A stretch of DNA of 64,000 bases. Origin: Clostridia bacterium. GTDB taxonomy: Bacteria > Bacillota > Clostridia > Oscillospirales > CAG-272. Below, one piece after another: positions 44,537 to 52,802 of this stretch. The stretch lies in NCBI GenBank assembly GCA_017483305.1, contig JAFULC010000022.1, forward strand, positions 1 to 64,000. Reading direction: 5' to 3'. Position numbers and translations under genes: made by a program. The notes under the pieces are model-generated. The model was not told the DNA's origin. It worked only from the letters and a program-made list of their open reading frames with translations, and ran no database searches. Every line of letters starts with the position of its first letter. Position 1 is the first letter of the stretch.

Positions 44537-45823
44537 ATGAGCATACTTTTTAAAAACGTTAATCTTACCGAGGGCTATGGCTTTGATTCCTCGGTCAATA
44601 TTCTCGTCAAGGGCGACAGGATCGCTTACGTGGGGAAGGAGCTGCCAGGTGAGACTGCCGACAAGGTGATCGAGGGCAACGGAAACCTCGTTATACCCGG
44701 ATTTTACAATACTCACTGTCACAGCGCGATGACTCTTTTCAGAGGCTACGGTGACGATCTGCCCTTGCAGAGATGGCTCAACGAGAAGATCTTTCCCGCA
44801 GAGGAGAGGTTGACGGAGGAGAGCGTTTATTACGGCTCAATGGTCGCCATTGCCGAGATGATAAGAAACGGCGTGGTTTCGTTCTCGGATATGTACTTTT
44901 TCCTTGACGAGACGGCGAGAGCGGTTGAGGAGAGCGGAATAAAGGCTAATCTGTCGCGCTCGATAGTTTCGTTCGATCCCGAGATCGACGTTCTTAACGA
45001 CTCCAGAATAAACGAGGGAATCGACGTATTCGACCGCTGGCACGGAAGGGCTGACGGAAGAATAAAGATCGATATGTCGCTTCACGCGGAGTATACCAAC
45101 GTTGAAAAATGCTGCCGATACCTTGCCGAGCTTGCCAAGGAAAGAAATACCGGCTTGCAGATACACATATCCGAGACCGCATCCGAGCACGACGCCTGCA
45201 TTGAGCGTCACGGAGTGACTCCGACCGAGTTTTTTGACCGCGTCGGCGCGCTTGACGTTCCGCTTACTGCGGCGCATTGCGTTTGGGTGAGTGACGAGGA
45301 TATTGCTCTGATGGCTCGCAAGGGTGTCAGCGTGGCGCACAATCCTGTCAGCAATCTCAAGCTTGGCAGCGGAATCATGCCCTTTAAGAAGATGATGGAT
45401 GCAGGAGTCAACGTCACTCTCGGTACTGACGGAGCGGCATCCAACAACCGCCTGAGTGTGCTTCGCGAGCTTCAGTTTGCCACTTTGATACACAAGGGCA
45501 ACGATCTTGATCCCTCGGTAACGCTTGCGGGAGAAATGATAAAGGTAGCCACTAAAAACGGCGCTATTGCGCAGGGCAGAGGCGATTGCGGCGAGATAAG
45601 GGTTGGAATGAAGGCCGACCTTCTGCTTATTGACATGAGCGCGATAAATAACATTCCCGCGTATAGCTTTGAGTCTGCAGTCTGCTACGCTATGACCGAG
45701 GAAAACATACTTATGACCGTTTGCGACGGTAACATACTTTACGAAGATCACGCATACACTACGATTGATGAGGAGAGGCTCAAGAGCGAGGCTCGGAGAG
45801 TTATTTCTCACTATTTCGATTGA
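44537..45823 (+). CDS. mtaD: Amidohydrolase, MtaD-type 5'-methylthioadenosine/S-adenosylhomocysteine deaminase
   Basis: A 428-residue metal-dependent hydrolase of the TRZ/ATZ group. NTHCHSAMTLFRGYGDD holds the HxH zinc pair and the substrate loop, LQIHISETASEHD and TAAHCVW provide the other histidines, and TLGTDGAASNN the catalytic Asp. The pattern is that of MTA/SAH deaminases. ATG 44537 has AAGGA 10 bases upstream; a longer TTG start at 44510 overlaps the previous gene and lacks a site. No other SAM-recycling gene is nearby. Confidence 0.88.
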   Translation: MSILFKNVNLTEGYGFDSSVNILVKGDRIAYVGKELPGETADKVIEGNGNLVIPGFYNTHCHSAMTLFRGYGDDLPLQRWLNEKIFPAEERLTEESVYYGSMVAIAEMIRNGVVSFSDMYFFLDETARAVEESGIKANLSRSIVSFDPEIDVLNDSRINEGIDVFDRWHGRADGRIKIDMSLHAEYTNVEKCCRYLAELAKERNTGLQIHISETASEHDACIERHGVTPTEFFDRVGALDVPLTAAHCVWVSDEDIALMARKGVSVAHNPVSNLKLGSGIMPFKKMMDAGVNVTLGTDGAASNNRLSVLRELQFATLIHKGNDLDPSVTLAGEMIKVATKNGAIAQGRGDCGEIRVGMKADLLLIDMSAINNIPAYSFESAVCYAMTEENILMTVCDGNILYEDHAYTTIDEERLKSEARRVISHYFD

Positions 45824-45836
45824 GTGAGGTGCTACG

Positions 45837-47435
45837 GTGACGGATAGGGGATCGGAAAGAAGGATCAGAGATAACGGTTTTATGTCGGGAGTTCTGGTGC
45901 TCTCGCTATCCGCCGTCATCGTAAAAATAATCGGACTTGTATATAAAATTCCCATGCTTAAGCTATTGGGCAGCGAAGGCATGGGATATTTCAATTCAGC
46001 TTACGAAATATACACTCTTTTTTGCATTGTCGCGACCACGGGTCTACCCGTTGCGATGTCGGTGATGATATCCTCGGGCAAGGGCGGTGCGGAGAGGATA
46101 TTTCGTGTGGCTATGAGACTTTTTTTACTGCTCGGGGCGGTGGGATGCGCTATCATGATCGGTCTTGCGCGTCCGTTTTCCGAGTTTCTGGGAAGCGAAA
46201 AGACGGTTTTTTGCATTTTTGCCATTGCGCCGACTGTCTTTCTGATATGCTTATCAAGTGCTTACCGCGGCTTCTTTCAGGGGCACGGCAAAATGCTTCC
46301 TACAGCGATATCGCAGGTGATCGAGGCGCTTGGAAAGCTGATATTGGGGTTGATTTTCGCCTTTGTGGCTTTGTGGATGGGCGGATCGGTCGAGGTGGTT
46401 GCCGCGTTTGCGGTTCTTGGTCTTACGCTCGGAACGGCGGTGTCGGCTTTATATCTGATGGTGACCAAAAGGCTTTCGGGCGTAAAGGATCGAGATAAGT
46501 GTTGTGTGGATGGAGAAAGTGACCGAGCTCTTGCTTGGCAACTGATTCGGACGGCGGTGCCGATCACACTTTCGGCGGCGGTGATCAGCCTGACGAAGGT
46601 AATTGATATGACTATGATACTGCGGAGGCTTCAGGATCTCGGATATACGAGCGAGCAGGCGTTTGCGGCTTACGGAAACTACACGACCTTGGCCTTGCCT
46701 CTGTTCAGTCTTGCGCCCGCGCTGATATCGTCGGTTGCGATGCCCCTGATCCCTTCGTTATCTAAGGCGGCAGCCGCGAAGGACGGGGGAGAGCAAAGGA
46801 GAGTGGTGACCGATGCGTTGCGGCTTACCTCGGTGATTTCTATGCCTATTGCGATCGGTCTGTCGCTTTTTTCGAGGCCAATATTGTCGCTTGTTTTCAG
46901 AGGTGAGGACGAGGCTATATTGCAGGTGACTCCGCTTCTTGCTATGCTTGGGCTTTCGGTAACGTCGGCTTGTCTCATTACGGTCAGTAACGCGATATTG
47001 CAGGCATACTCGAGGGCTTATATTCCGATAATTTCGATGGCGGTGGGGTCTGCTGTAAAGATCGCTTTGGCGTATTTTTTGATAGGAAACGAGGGCATTG
47101 GTATTCTCGGTGCGCCTATCAGCACTTTTTTCTGCGATCTGATAATAATTGCGGTGAATTTTCACTGCATTGCAAGGGTCATGCCGAGGACTCCGTCGGT
47201 CAGCACCGTCTTTTTGATGCCGTTTTTGGCATCTGCCGTGGCGGTCATCCTTGCAAGAGTTGCATATAATGCTTTGGAAATAAAATTTGGCGAGAGCGCG
47301 CTTTTATCGCTTGCTTGCATAGCGGTCGCGGCGCTTTTGTATCTGCCGCTGATATTTATATTCGGGGTGGCAAAAAAAGAGGAAATATCTGAGATCCCGA
47401 TATTAAAGCGGCTTGGCTCGGGTAAAAATAAATAA
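45837..47435 (+). CDS. spoVB: SpoVB-like MOP-superfamily flippase
   Basis: A 532-residue polytopic protein with about 14 hydrophobic segments. The N terminus has GVLVLSLSAVIVKIIGLVYK and GSEGMGYFNSAYEIY, characteristic of the SpoVB/YtgP group of polysaccharide and lipid II flippases. SpoVB acts in spore cortex synthesis; YtgP paralogues act in vegetative cells and cannot be separated here. GTG 45837 is preceded by GAGGTG. mazG follows by 22 bp, the same order as spoVT/yabM-yabN in Bacillus. Confidence 0.88.
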   Translation: MTDRGSERRIRDNGFMSGVLVLSLSAVIVKIIGLVYKIPMLKLLGSEGMGYFNSAYEIYTLFCIVATTGLPVAMSVMISSGKGGAERIFRVAMRLFLLLGAVGCAIMIGLARPFSEFLGSEKTVFCIFAIAPTVFLICLSSAYRGFFQGHGKMLPTAISQVIEALGKLILGLIFAFVALWMGGSVEVVAAFAVLGLTLGTAVSALYLMVTKRLSGVKDRDKCCVDGESDRALAWQLIRTAVPITLSAAVISLTKVIDMTMILRRLQDLGYTSEQAFAAYGNYTTLALPLFSLAPALISSVAMPLIPSLSKAAAAKDGGEQRRVVTDALRLTSVISMPIAIGLSLFSRPILSLVFRGEDEAILQVTPLLAMLGLSVTSACLITVSNAILQAYSRAYIPIISMAVGSAVKIALAYFLIGNEGIGILGAPISTFFCDLIIIAVNFHCIARVMPRTPSVSTVFLMPFLASAVAVILARVAYNALEIKFGESALLSLACIAVAALLYLPLIFIFGVAKKEEISEIPILKRLGSGKNK

Positions 47436-47457
47436 ATATATAAAAGAGGAAGAAAAA

Positions 47458-48276
47458 ATGACACAGGAAGAAAGACAGCAGAACGTGGAGCGTCTGGTTA
47501 ATCAGGAAAGATATGGCTTTGACGATCTTGTTACGGTGGTGCAGCTGCTTCGCGCGCCCGGAGGATGCCCTTGGGATATCGAGCAGACACACAAGAGCGT
47601 GAGAAAGGATTTTATTGAGGAGACCTACGAGGTGATCGAAGCAATTGACACCGAGGATCCCGTGCTTTTGCGCGAGGAGCTTGGAGACGTGCTTTTACAG
47701 GTTGCTTTTCACGCGCAGATAGAGGCAGAGCAGGGTAGCTTTGACGTTTATGACGTGGCAAACGATATTTGTGCGAAGTTGATTCACCGTCATCCTCACG
47801 TTTTCGGCGAGGTGCAGGTCAGCAACACTGAGGAGGTTCTTTCGAACTGGGACAAGATAAAGACCGTGGAAAAGCACAGAGATACGCTTACCGACAAGCT
47901 TCGCGCAATCCCTCCGATGCTTCCTGCGCTTATGCGCGCGCAAAAGGTGGGCAAGAAGGCTTCGTTTTTTGACTTCGGCACGGTAGAGGAGGTCTTTGAC
48001 AAGCTATACGAGGAGATCGAGGAGGTCAGAGCGGCGATGAAGAGCGGCGATCAGAGTCAGGTCGACGAGGAGATCGGTGACCTTTTACTGACCGTTACAA
48101 GCCTTGCCAGAAAAGCACATACCGACTCTGAGGAGGCTTTGTCACGTGCGACAAACAAATTTATCGATCGTTTTGAAAAAGTGGAAAAAACTGTAAATTC
48201 CCAAGGAAAAAGCGTTGAAAATCTGACGATGAGCGAGCTTGACACGGTCTGGGATGAGATAAAACACGAAAATTGA
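47458..48276 (+). CDS. mazG: MazG nucleoside triphosphate pyrophosphohydrolase
   Basis: A 272-residue MazG with two related domains (about 20-125 and 160-255). The first has CPWDIEQTHKS...EETYEVIEAID...LREELGDVLLQVAFHA with the E-x-x-E and E-x-x-D metal residues. It lacks the N-terminal methylase domain of Bacillus YabN. ATG 47458 has AAGAGG upstream; the TTG-started longer frame overlaps spoVB and is unlikely. Confidence 0.93.
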   Translation: MTQEERQQNVERLVNQERYGFDDLVTVVQLLRAPGGCPWDIEQTHKSVRKDFIEETYEVIEAIDTEDPVLLREELGDVLLQVAFHAQIEAEQGSFDVYDVANDICAKLIHRHPHVFGEVQVSNTEEVLSNWDKIKTVEKHRDTLTDKLRAIPPMLPALMRAQKVGKKASFFDFGTVEEVFDKLYEEIEEVRAAMKSGDQSQVDEEIGDLLLTVTSLARKAHTDSEEALSRATNKFIDRFEKVEKTVNSQGKSVENLTMSELDTVWDEIKHEN

Positions 48277-48329
48277 TACGGGATAAGGCTTTTTTGATAA
48301 AAAATAGTGAATTTTTTTGAAAAAAGCTA

Positions 48330-48358
48330 TTGAAAAATAAAAAAAAGTATGGTATAAT
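48330..48358 (+). promoter_or_regulatory. Promoter of hup
   Basis: TTGAAA at 48330-48335, 17-bp spacer, TATAAT at 48353-48358 with TG one base before. Confidence 0.85.
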
Positions 48359-48373
48359 TAACTAAACAAAATA

Positions 48374-48422
48374 GTTGGAACGACGGTTTAAATGGTAATA
48401 TTGCCTATGAGCCGCATCCAAC
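48374..48422 (+). ncRNA. Candidate structured leader of the HU mRNA
   Basis: Three nested stems can form: GTTGGA (48374-48379) with TCCAAC (48417-48422), CGGT (48384-48387) with GCCG (48411-48414), and the apical GGTAAT/ATTGCC palindrome (48394-48405). The structure begins about 9 bases after the expected transcription start and ends about 20 bases before the ribosome binding site. No known riboswitch class that I recognise. Confidence 0.5.
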
Positions 48423-48455
48423 GACAAAAAATAAAAAAGAAAGAGGTTCAACACT

Positions 48456-48731
48456 ATGAACAAATTACAGCTCACCGATGCAGTAGCTCAGAAGGCAGGC
48501 ATTACAAAGAAGGATGCGGCAGAGGCAGTTAACGCTGTTCTCGAAGTTATCGCAGAGACCCTCGCAGCAGGCGGCGACATCAAGATCACCGGTTTCGGTG
48601 GATTTGAGGTTAAGACCCGTGCAGCAAGAACCGGTAGAAACCCCAAGACCGGCGAAGCAGTTGAGATCCCCGCTTCCAAGTACGTTGCATTCAGCGCAGG
48701 CAGCACCCTTAAGGACAAAGTCAACGGCTAA
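48456..48731 (+). CDS. hup: HU-family DNA-binding protein
   Basis: A 91-residue HU. It has the N-terminal helical dimer core, then ITGFGGFEVKTRAARTGRNPKTGE with the flexible DNA-embracing arm and its proline-containing tip. It is the main nucleoid protein in Firmicutes. AAAGAGG precedes ATG 48456. It has a strong promoter with a 97-base leader that folds (see the separate entry). rqcP starts at its stop codon (TAATG). Confidence 0.97.
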   Translation: MNKLQLTDAVAQKAGITKKDAAEAVNAVLEVIAETLAAGGDIKITGFGGFEVKTRAARTGRNPKTGEAVEIPASKYVAFSAGSTLKDKVNG

Positions 48732-48973
48732 TGCGTCTTGATAAATATCTGAAGGTTTCAAGAATTATAAAGAGAAGGACGGTTGCCAACGACGCTTGCG
48801 ATGCCGAGCACGTCACGGTCAACGGCAGACCTGCCAAGGCGTCTTACGACGTTAAGCAGGGCGACGTTATCGAGGTCAGCTTCGGTCAGCGCACTCTTAA
48901 GGTCAGAGTTCTTGACGTGAAGGAGTATACGGCAAAGGCAGACGCCGCTTCGCTTTATGAGGTAATTGAATAA
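48731..48973 (+). CDS. rqcP: S4-domain RNA-binding protein RqcP (YabO)
   Basis: An 80-residue protein consisting of one S4 domain (MRLDKYLKVSRIIKRRTVAND, then HVTVNGRPAKASYDVKQGDVIEV). RqcP binds obstructed 50S subunits with RqcH during alanine tailing in ribosome quality control. ATG 48731 overlaps the hup stop by one base, so it is translated with HU, as in Bacillus-like gene order. Confidence 0.93.
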   Translation: MRLDKYLKVSRIIKRRTVANDACDAEHVTVNGRPAKASYDVKQGDVIEVSFGQRTLKVRVLDVKEYTAKADAASLYEVIE

Positions 48974-48985
48974 TCGGAGAAGCTT

Positions 48986-49023
48986 CCGCATATATTTGTA
49001 AAAAATATATGCGGAGGTTTTTT
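48986..49023 (+). terminator. Terminator-like hairpin overlapping the yabP ribosome binding site
   Basis: CCGCATATATTT (48986-48997) pairs with AAATATATGCGG (49003-49014), then AGG and T6 (49018-49023). The T run touches the yabP start codon and the right arm shares bases with the GGAGG site (49013-49017). Confidence 0.75.
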
Positions 49024-49302
49024 ATGTCCGATAAGATTATAGAGAGTAAGGCTCACTCCTTTTTGTCGAGGGAGAGGGACGGAATAGACGTCAGCGGTGT
49101 GCTTGATGTGATCAGCTTTGATGAGAGCGGTGTTGTTATGGAGACCTCGTGCGGAAGCATGGCGGTCGAGGGTGAGGGGTTGCACGTGACCGTGCTCAAT
49201 CTTGCCGACGGGATGGTGAATATTGACGGCAGGATCAGCGGAGTTTATTATTTTGACAACTCCCCGCAGGTAAAGCGCGGGCTTTTCGGTAAGAAGAAAT
49301 GA
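49024..49302 (+). CDS. yabP: Sporulation protein YabP
   Basis: A 92-residue protein of the YabP/YqfC family (DVSGVLDVISFDESGVVMETSCG and HVTVLNLADGMVNIDGRISGVYY). It is needed for sporulation in Bacillus, with SigE-type expression. ATG 49024 has GGAGG seven bases upstream; a longer frame from 49009 starts inside the hairpin. It overlaps yabQ by 4 bp. Confidence 0.9.
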   Translation: MSDKIIESKAHSFLSRERDGIDVSGVLDVISFDESGVVMETSCGSMAVEGEGLHVTVLNLADGMVNIDGRISGVYYFDNSPQVKRGLFGKKK

Positions 49303-49934
49303 TCGATCTTTCGCAGGAGGCTTTGATTGCGCTTCTGATAAAGTCGTTTTTGTCGGGCGTTGCGCTCGGCGTATTTTACGATCTTATCAGGGCGTTTAAG
49401 ATGTTTTTCGGTGTCAGCTATACCCGACCGACAACGGATAGATCGGTTGCGGTGAGGGTGGTTGCTTATGCGGTTACCTTTCTGACCGATATTTTGTTTT
49501 GGATTATCGTCGGTATCACGTCGGTACTTTTGATGTATAGCGTGGGTGGCGGTGTTTTTCGCGGACTTACCTACGTTGGACTTATCGGCGGTATATTGCT
49601 TTACTATTTTTCGATAGGCAGGCTTATGCTTCGGGTCAGTGAGGCGGTTGTAAATTTTATCAAAAAGGCGCTTCGGCGCGTGGCGAGGATATTGGCGGTG
49701 CCGTTTGTTTGGATTGGCAAACGAGCAATTTTCTTATTTCACTTGACAATAGGCAAATTTATTGGTAAAATAAAAGATAGAAGGGCGCGTAAAAAAGCGC
49801 GCGCGGAAATTGATCTTGTCGAGAAAGAAGCCCCTGACAGTGGCGGAAAGGAAGAGTTCGTTTATGTCGACGGAAAGAACGGATATAAAAGAGACGGAAG
49901 GATCAGCTTCGGACGTGTCGGAAAAGAATCTTGA
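49299..49934 (+). CDS. yabQ: Spore cortex biosynthesis protein YabQ
   Basis: A 211-residue membrane protein with four or five hydrophobic segments in the first 110 residues (opening FLSGVALGVFYDLIRAFK, typical of YabQ) and a long, strongly basic then acidic cytoplasmic tail. In Bacillus YabQ localises to the forespore membrane and is needed for cortex formation. ATGA overlap with yabP; its 3' end overlaps divIC by 71 bp. Confidence 0.9.
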   Translation: MIDLSQEALIALLIKSFLSGVALGVFYDLIRAFKMFFGVSYTRPTTDRSVAVRVVAYAVTFLTDILFWIIVGITSVLLMYSVGGGVFRGLTYVGLIGGILLYYFSIGRLMLRVSEAVVNFIKKALRRVARILAVPFVWIGKRAIFLFHLTIGKFIGKIKDRRARKKARAEIDLVEKEAPDSGGKEEFVYVDGKNGYKRDGRISFGRVGKES

Positions 49935-50235
49935 ACGGGCGGTTAAAAAGGGACTCTCGGCACCGTTTTCAAGGGTTCTTCTGAGATTGCTTCTATCGGT
50001 GCTGGTGATCGCGTCGATAACAGTTTTCGTTACGGGATTGATGAAGTACGACGAGCTGCAGCGAGAGAAGGAAACTCTTGAGAAGGAGAAGGAGGCGCTT
50101 GAGCTTGAGATCGAGGAGCTTCAGTATCTTCTCGATTGCCCTGTGGATTACGATTATATAATCCGCGTGGCGAGGGAAAAGCTCGGACTGCATTTGCCCG
50201 ACGAGATCATATATTATACGGATCAGAATAAGTAA
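49864..50235 (+). CDS. divIC: Septum formation initiator DivIC/FtsB-like protein
   Basis: A 123-residue bitopic protein. A charged cytoplasmic N terminus (about 1-35) is followed by one membrane segment (about 38-60), a coiled coil (about 65-92, LQREKETLEKEKEALELEIEEL) and the conserved VAREKLGLHLPDEIIYY end. It works with FtsL and DivIB in the divisome. The frame extends to 49810, but ATG 49864 has AAGGAAGAG and keeps a normal length. The gene begins inside yabQ in another frame. Confidence 0.92.
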   Translation: MSTERTDIKETEGSASDVSEKNLERAVKKGLSAPFSRVLLRLLLSVLVIASITVFVTGLMKYDELQREKETLEKEKEALELEIEELQYLLDCPVDYDYIIRVAREKLGLHLPDEIIYYTDQNK

Positions 50236-50289
50236 AGGAAATTTTCATAAAGAATTTATGCCGCCATCAGCGGCAAAACGGAGGTAAAT

Positions 50290-51678
50290 ATGGGACTTAT
50301 TAAAGCAGCATTGGGTGCAAGCGGCGGCGTTTTGGCAGATCAGTGGAAGGAATTCTTTTACTGTGATTCGCTTGAGGCAAACGTGCTTGTTGCCAAGGGT
50401 CAGAAGAGAGTGAGCCGCAAGCGCTCCTCTAACAAAAAGGGAGAAGAAAACATTATCTCGAACGGATCTGTCATTGCCGTTGCAGACGGTCAGTGCATGA
50501 TGATCGTTGAGCAGGGAAAGGTAGTTGAGTTTTCTGCCGAGCCCGGTGAATTTACCTGGGACAGCTCCACCGAGCCCAGCGTTTTCGCGGGCAGATTCGG
50601 TGCGGGTCTTGTTGCGAGCTTTAAGAATATGGGTAAGCGCTTTGGCTTCGGCGGTGACACAGCGAAGGATCAGAGAGTTTATTATTTCAACACCAAGGAG
50701 CTTGTGGGCAACAAATACGGCACTGCAACTCCCGTGCCCTTCAGGGTAGTTGACAGAAATATCGGACTTGACGTGGATATTTCGATACGCTGTAACGGTG
50801 AGTATTCCTACCGTCTTTCCGACCCGATACTTTTCTACACGAACGTATGCGGCAACGTAGACGACGTGTATACGAGAGACAGTATTGACAGTCAGCTCAA
50901 GAGCGAGCTTCTTACCGCGCTTCAGCCGACCTTTGCAAGAATTTCTGAGAAGGGAATCAGATATTCGGCGCTTCCCGGTCACACAAACGAGATCGCGGAG
51001 GCTCTCAACGAGATCCTTTCGTCTAAGTGGAGAGAGACTCGCGGAATTGAGATCGCGTCCTTTGGAGTTAACTCCGTGAGCGCGTCCAAGGAAGACGAGG
51101 ATATGATCAAGGAGCTTCAGCAGAGAGCTATTATGCGCGATCCTACTATGGCGGCGGCAACTCTCGTCGGCGCGCAGGCAGACGCTATGAAGGCGGCGGC
51201 ATCCAACTCCGGTGGAGCTATGACCGGATTTATGGGTATGAGTATGGCGCAGGGCGCGGGCGGAATGAACGCGCAGAATCTCTTTGCTATGGGTCAGCAG
51301 AACACCGCTACACAGGGTGCTGCGGCTGACACGTGGAAGTGCACCTGCGGACAAGCTAACAGCGGCAAGTTCTGCGCTAACTGCGGTAGTGCTAAGCCTG
51401 CTCCCGTTGGCGCTTGGAAGTGTACTTGCGGAAGCGAGAACACTGGCAAGTTCTGTGCGAATTGCGGCGCGAAGAAGCCCGAGGAGGACGGCTGGACCTG
51501 TTCCTGCGGCAACGTAAACAAGGGTAAGTTCTGCTCTAACTGCGGAGCAAAGAAGCCTGCGGGTGAGCTTCTTTACCGTTGCGATAAATGCGGATGGGAG
51601 CCTGAGGATCCTAAAAATCCTCCGAAATTCTGCCCTGAATGCGGCGATCTTTTCAACGAGGGTGACATCAAGGCTTAA
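50290..51678 (+). CDS. ydjI: SPFH-domain protein with tandem C-terminal zinc ribbons (YdjI-like)
   Basis: A 462-residue protein. Residues 1-300 are an SPFH/virion-core-like domain (opening GLIKAALGASGGVLADQWKEFFYCDSLEANVLVAKG). A Met/Gly/Ala-rich linker (about 300-345) is followed by three tandem 26-27-residue units of form W-x-C-x-C-G-x-x-N-x-GKFC-x-NCG, at DNA positions 51334, 51415 and 51493, and by a rubredoxin-like Cys cluster. Bacillus YdjI, part of the PspA-YdjGHI envelope stress system, is the nearest named relative. AAACGGAGG precedes ATG 50290; a GCCGC/GCGGC hairpin lies just upstream. It probably oligomerises at the membrane. Confidence 0.85.
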   Translation: MGLIKAALGASGGVLADQWKEFFYCDSLEANVLVAKGQKRVSRKRSSNKKGEENIISNGSVIAVADGQCMMIVEQGKVVEFSAEPGEFTWDSSTEPSVFAGRFGAGLVASFKNMGKRFGFGGDTAKDQRVYYFNTKELVGNKYGTATPVPFRVVDRNIGLDVDISIRCNGEYSYRLSDPILFYTNVCGNVDDVYTRDSIDSQLKSELLTALQPTFARISEKGIRYSALPGHTNEIAEALNEILSSKWRETRGIEIASFGVNSVSASKEDEDMIKELQQRAIMRDPTMAAATLVGAQADAMKAAASNSGGAMTGFMGMSMAQGAGGMNAQNLFAMGQQNTATQGAAADTWKCTCGQANSGKFCANCGSAKPAPVGAWKCTCGSENTGKFCANCGAKKPEEDGWTCSCGNVNKGKFCSNCGAKKPAGELLYRCDKCGWEPEDPKNPPKFCPECGDLFNEGDIKA

Positions 51679-51701
51679 GTGCTATTTCTTTGGAGGCAAA
51701 A

Positions 51702-52793
51702 GTGGCAACTATACTTGAATATAAATGTCCGTGTTGCGCGGGAGTAATTAATTTCGATTCCACGCGGCAGAAGATGAGATGCCAATACTGCGACACGGAA
51801 TTTGACATTGAAACACTGGAGCAGTTCAACAGTGAGATGCCTGACGGTCAGGCCGATGCAGATCCCGATTGGGAGTCGCTCGGCGAGGGCGAGAGATGGC
51901 AGGACGGAGAGGACTCGGGCGTTGGCGTTTATACCTGCTCGTCCTGCGGCGGTGAGATCGTGGGTGATGAGACGACGGCGGCGACGAGCTGTCCCTTCTG
52001 CGGAAGCTCTGTAATTCTGACGGGAAATCTCTTGGGTACGTACAAGCCCGACTACGTGATTCCTTTTAAGATCGACAAGGATGCGGCGAAGGCGGCTATG
52101 AAAAAGTTTCTTGAAAAAAAGCCGCTGCTACCCGATTCCTTTAAGACCGACAGCCGTATAGACTCGATACAGGGCATGTACGTTCCTTTCTGGCTCTTTG
52201 ACTGTGACGTCGATGCGGCGATCAAGTACCGCGCGACTCGCGTTACTCACTGGTCTGACAGTAACTACAACTATCGCAAGACCGATCATTTTCTGCTTGT
52301 AAGAGCGGGAGATATTGCATTTGAAAGAGTGCCTGTGGACGGCTCGTCCAAGATGGACGACGCTTATATGGAGTCGATCGAGCCTTACGACTACGGCGGA
52401 CTTGAAAGCTTTTCGATGCCGTATCTCTCGGGATTTCTTGCCGACAAGTACGACGTTGACGAAAAGGACAGTATTCCAAGAGCAAACGACAGAATAAGGA
52501 ACAGCACGTACAATGCTTTTTCCTCGACTACGGTTGGATACACGACCTGCAGACCCGTGAACACTAATATCAAGCTCAACGGCGGTGCGACGAAATATGC
52601 GCTTCTGCCCGTATGGGTGCTCAATACGAAGTATGAGGGCAAGATATATCCGTTCTGCATGAACGGTCAGACGGGCAAGTTTGTCGGTCAGTTACCCGTG
52701 GACAAGGCAAAGTGGTGGAAATGGTTTTTGGGTATCAGCGGAGCGTGTATGGCGATTGCAGGCGCGATCGCATCCCTCGTAATGTTTTTGTGA
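51702..52793 (+). CDS. ydjG: TFIIB-type zinc-ribbon membrane protein (YdjG-like)
   Basis: A 363-residue protein. Two zinc ribbons are visible at the N terminus: CPCCAG...CQYC (about 9-31) and CSSCGGEI...CPFCGSS (about 76-102). A central soluble domain (WLFDCDVDAAIKYRA) and a C-terminal membrane segment (about 340-362) follow. It matches Bacillus YdjG-like proteins. GTG 51702 has TGGAGG upstream; a longer TTG start at 51690 would lie on the site itself. It follows the SPFH gene after 23 bp. Confidence 0.82.
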   Translation: MATILEYKCPCCAGVINFDSTRQKMRCQYCDTEFDIETLEQFNSEMPDGQADADPDWESLGEGERWQDGEDSGVGVYTCSSCGGEIVGDETTAATSCPFCGSSVILTGNLLGTYKPDYVIPFKIDKDAAKAAMKKFLEKKPLLPDSFKTDSRIDSIQGMYVPFWLFDCDVDAAIKYRATRVTHWSDSNYNYRKTDHFLLVRAGDIAFERVPVDGSSKMDDAYMESIEPYDYGGLESFSMPYLSGFLADKYDVDEKDSIPRANDRIRNSTYNAFSSTTVGYTTCRPVNTNIKLNGGATKYALLPVWVLNTKYEGKIYPFCMNGQTGKFVGQLPVDKAKWWKWFLGISGACMAIAGAIASLVMFL

Positions 52794-52802
52794 GGTGAGC
52801 GT

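Noticed and set aside
50260..50274. Terminator between divIC and the SPFH gene
   Set aside because: The GCCGC/GCGGC stem is only 5 bp and no T run follows; the SPFH operon may be read through from divIC.
51334..51570. Tandem repeat of about 80 bp as a DNA element
   Set aside because: It is coding and in frame, encoding zinc ribbons of the SPFH protein.
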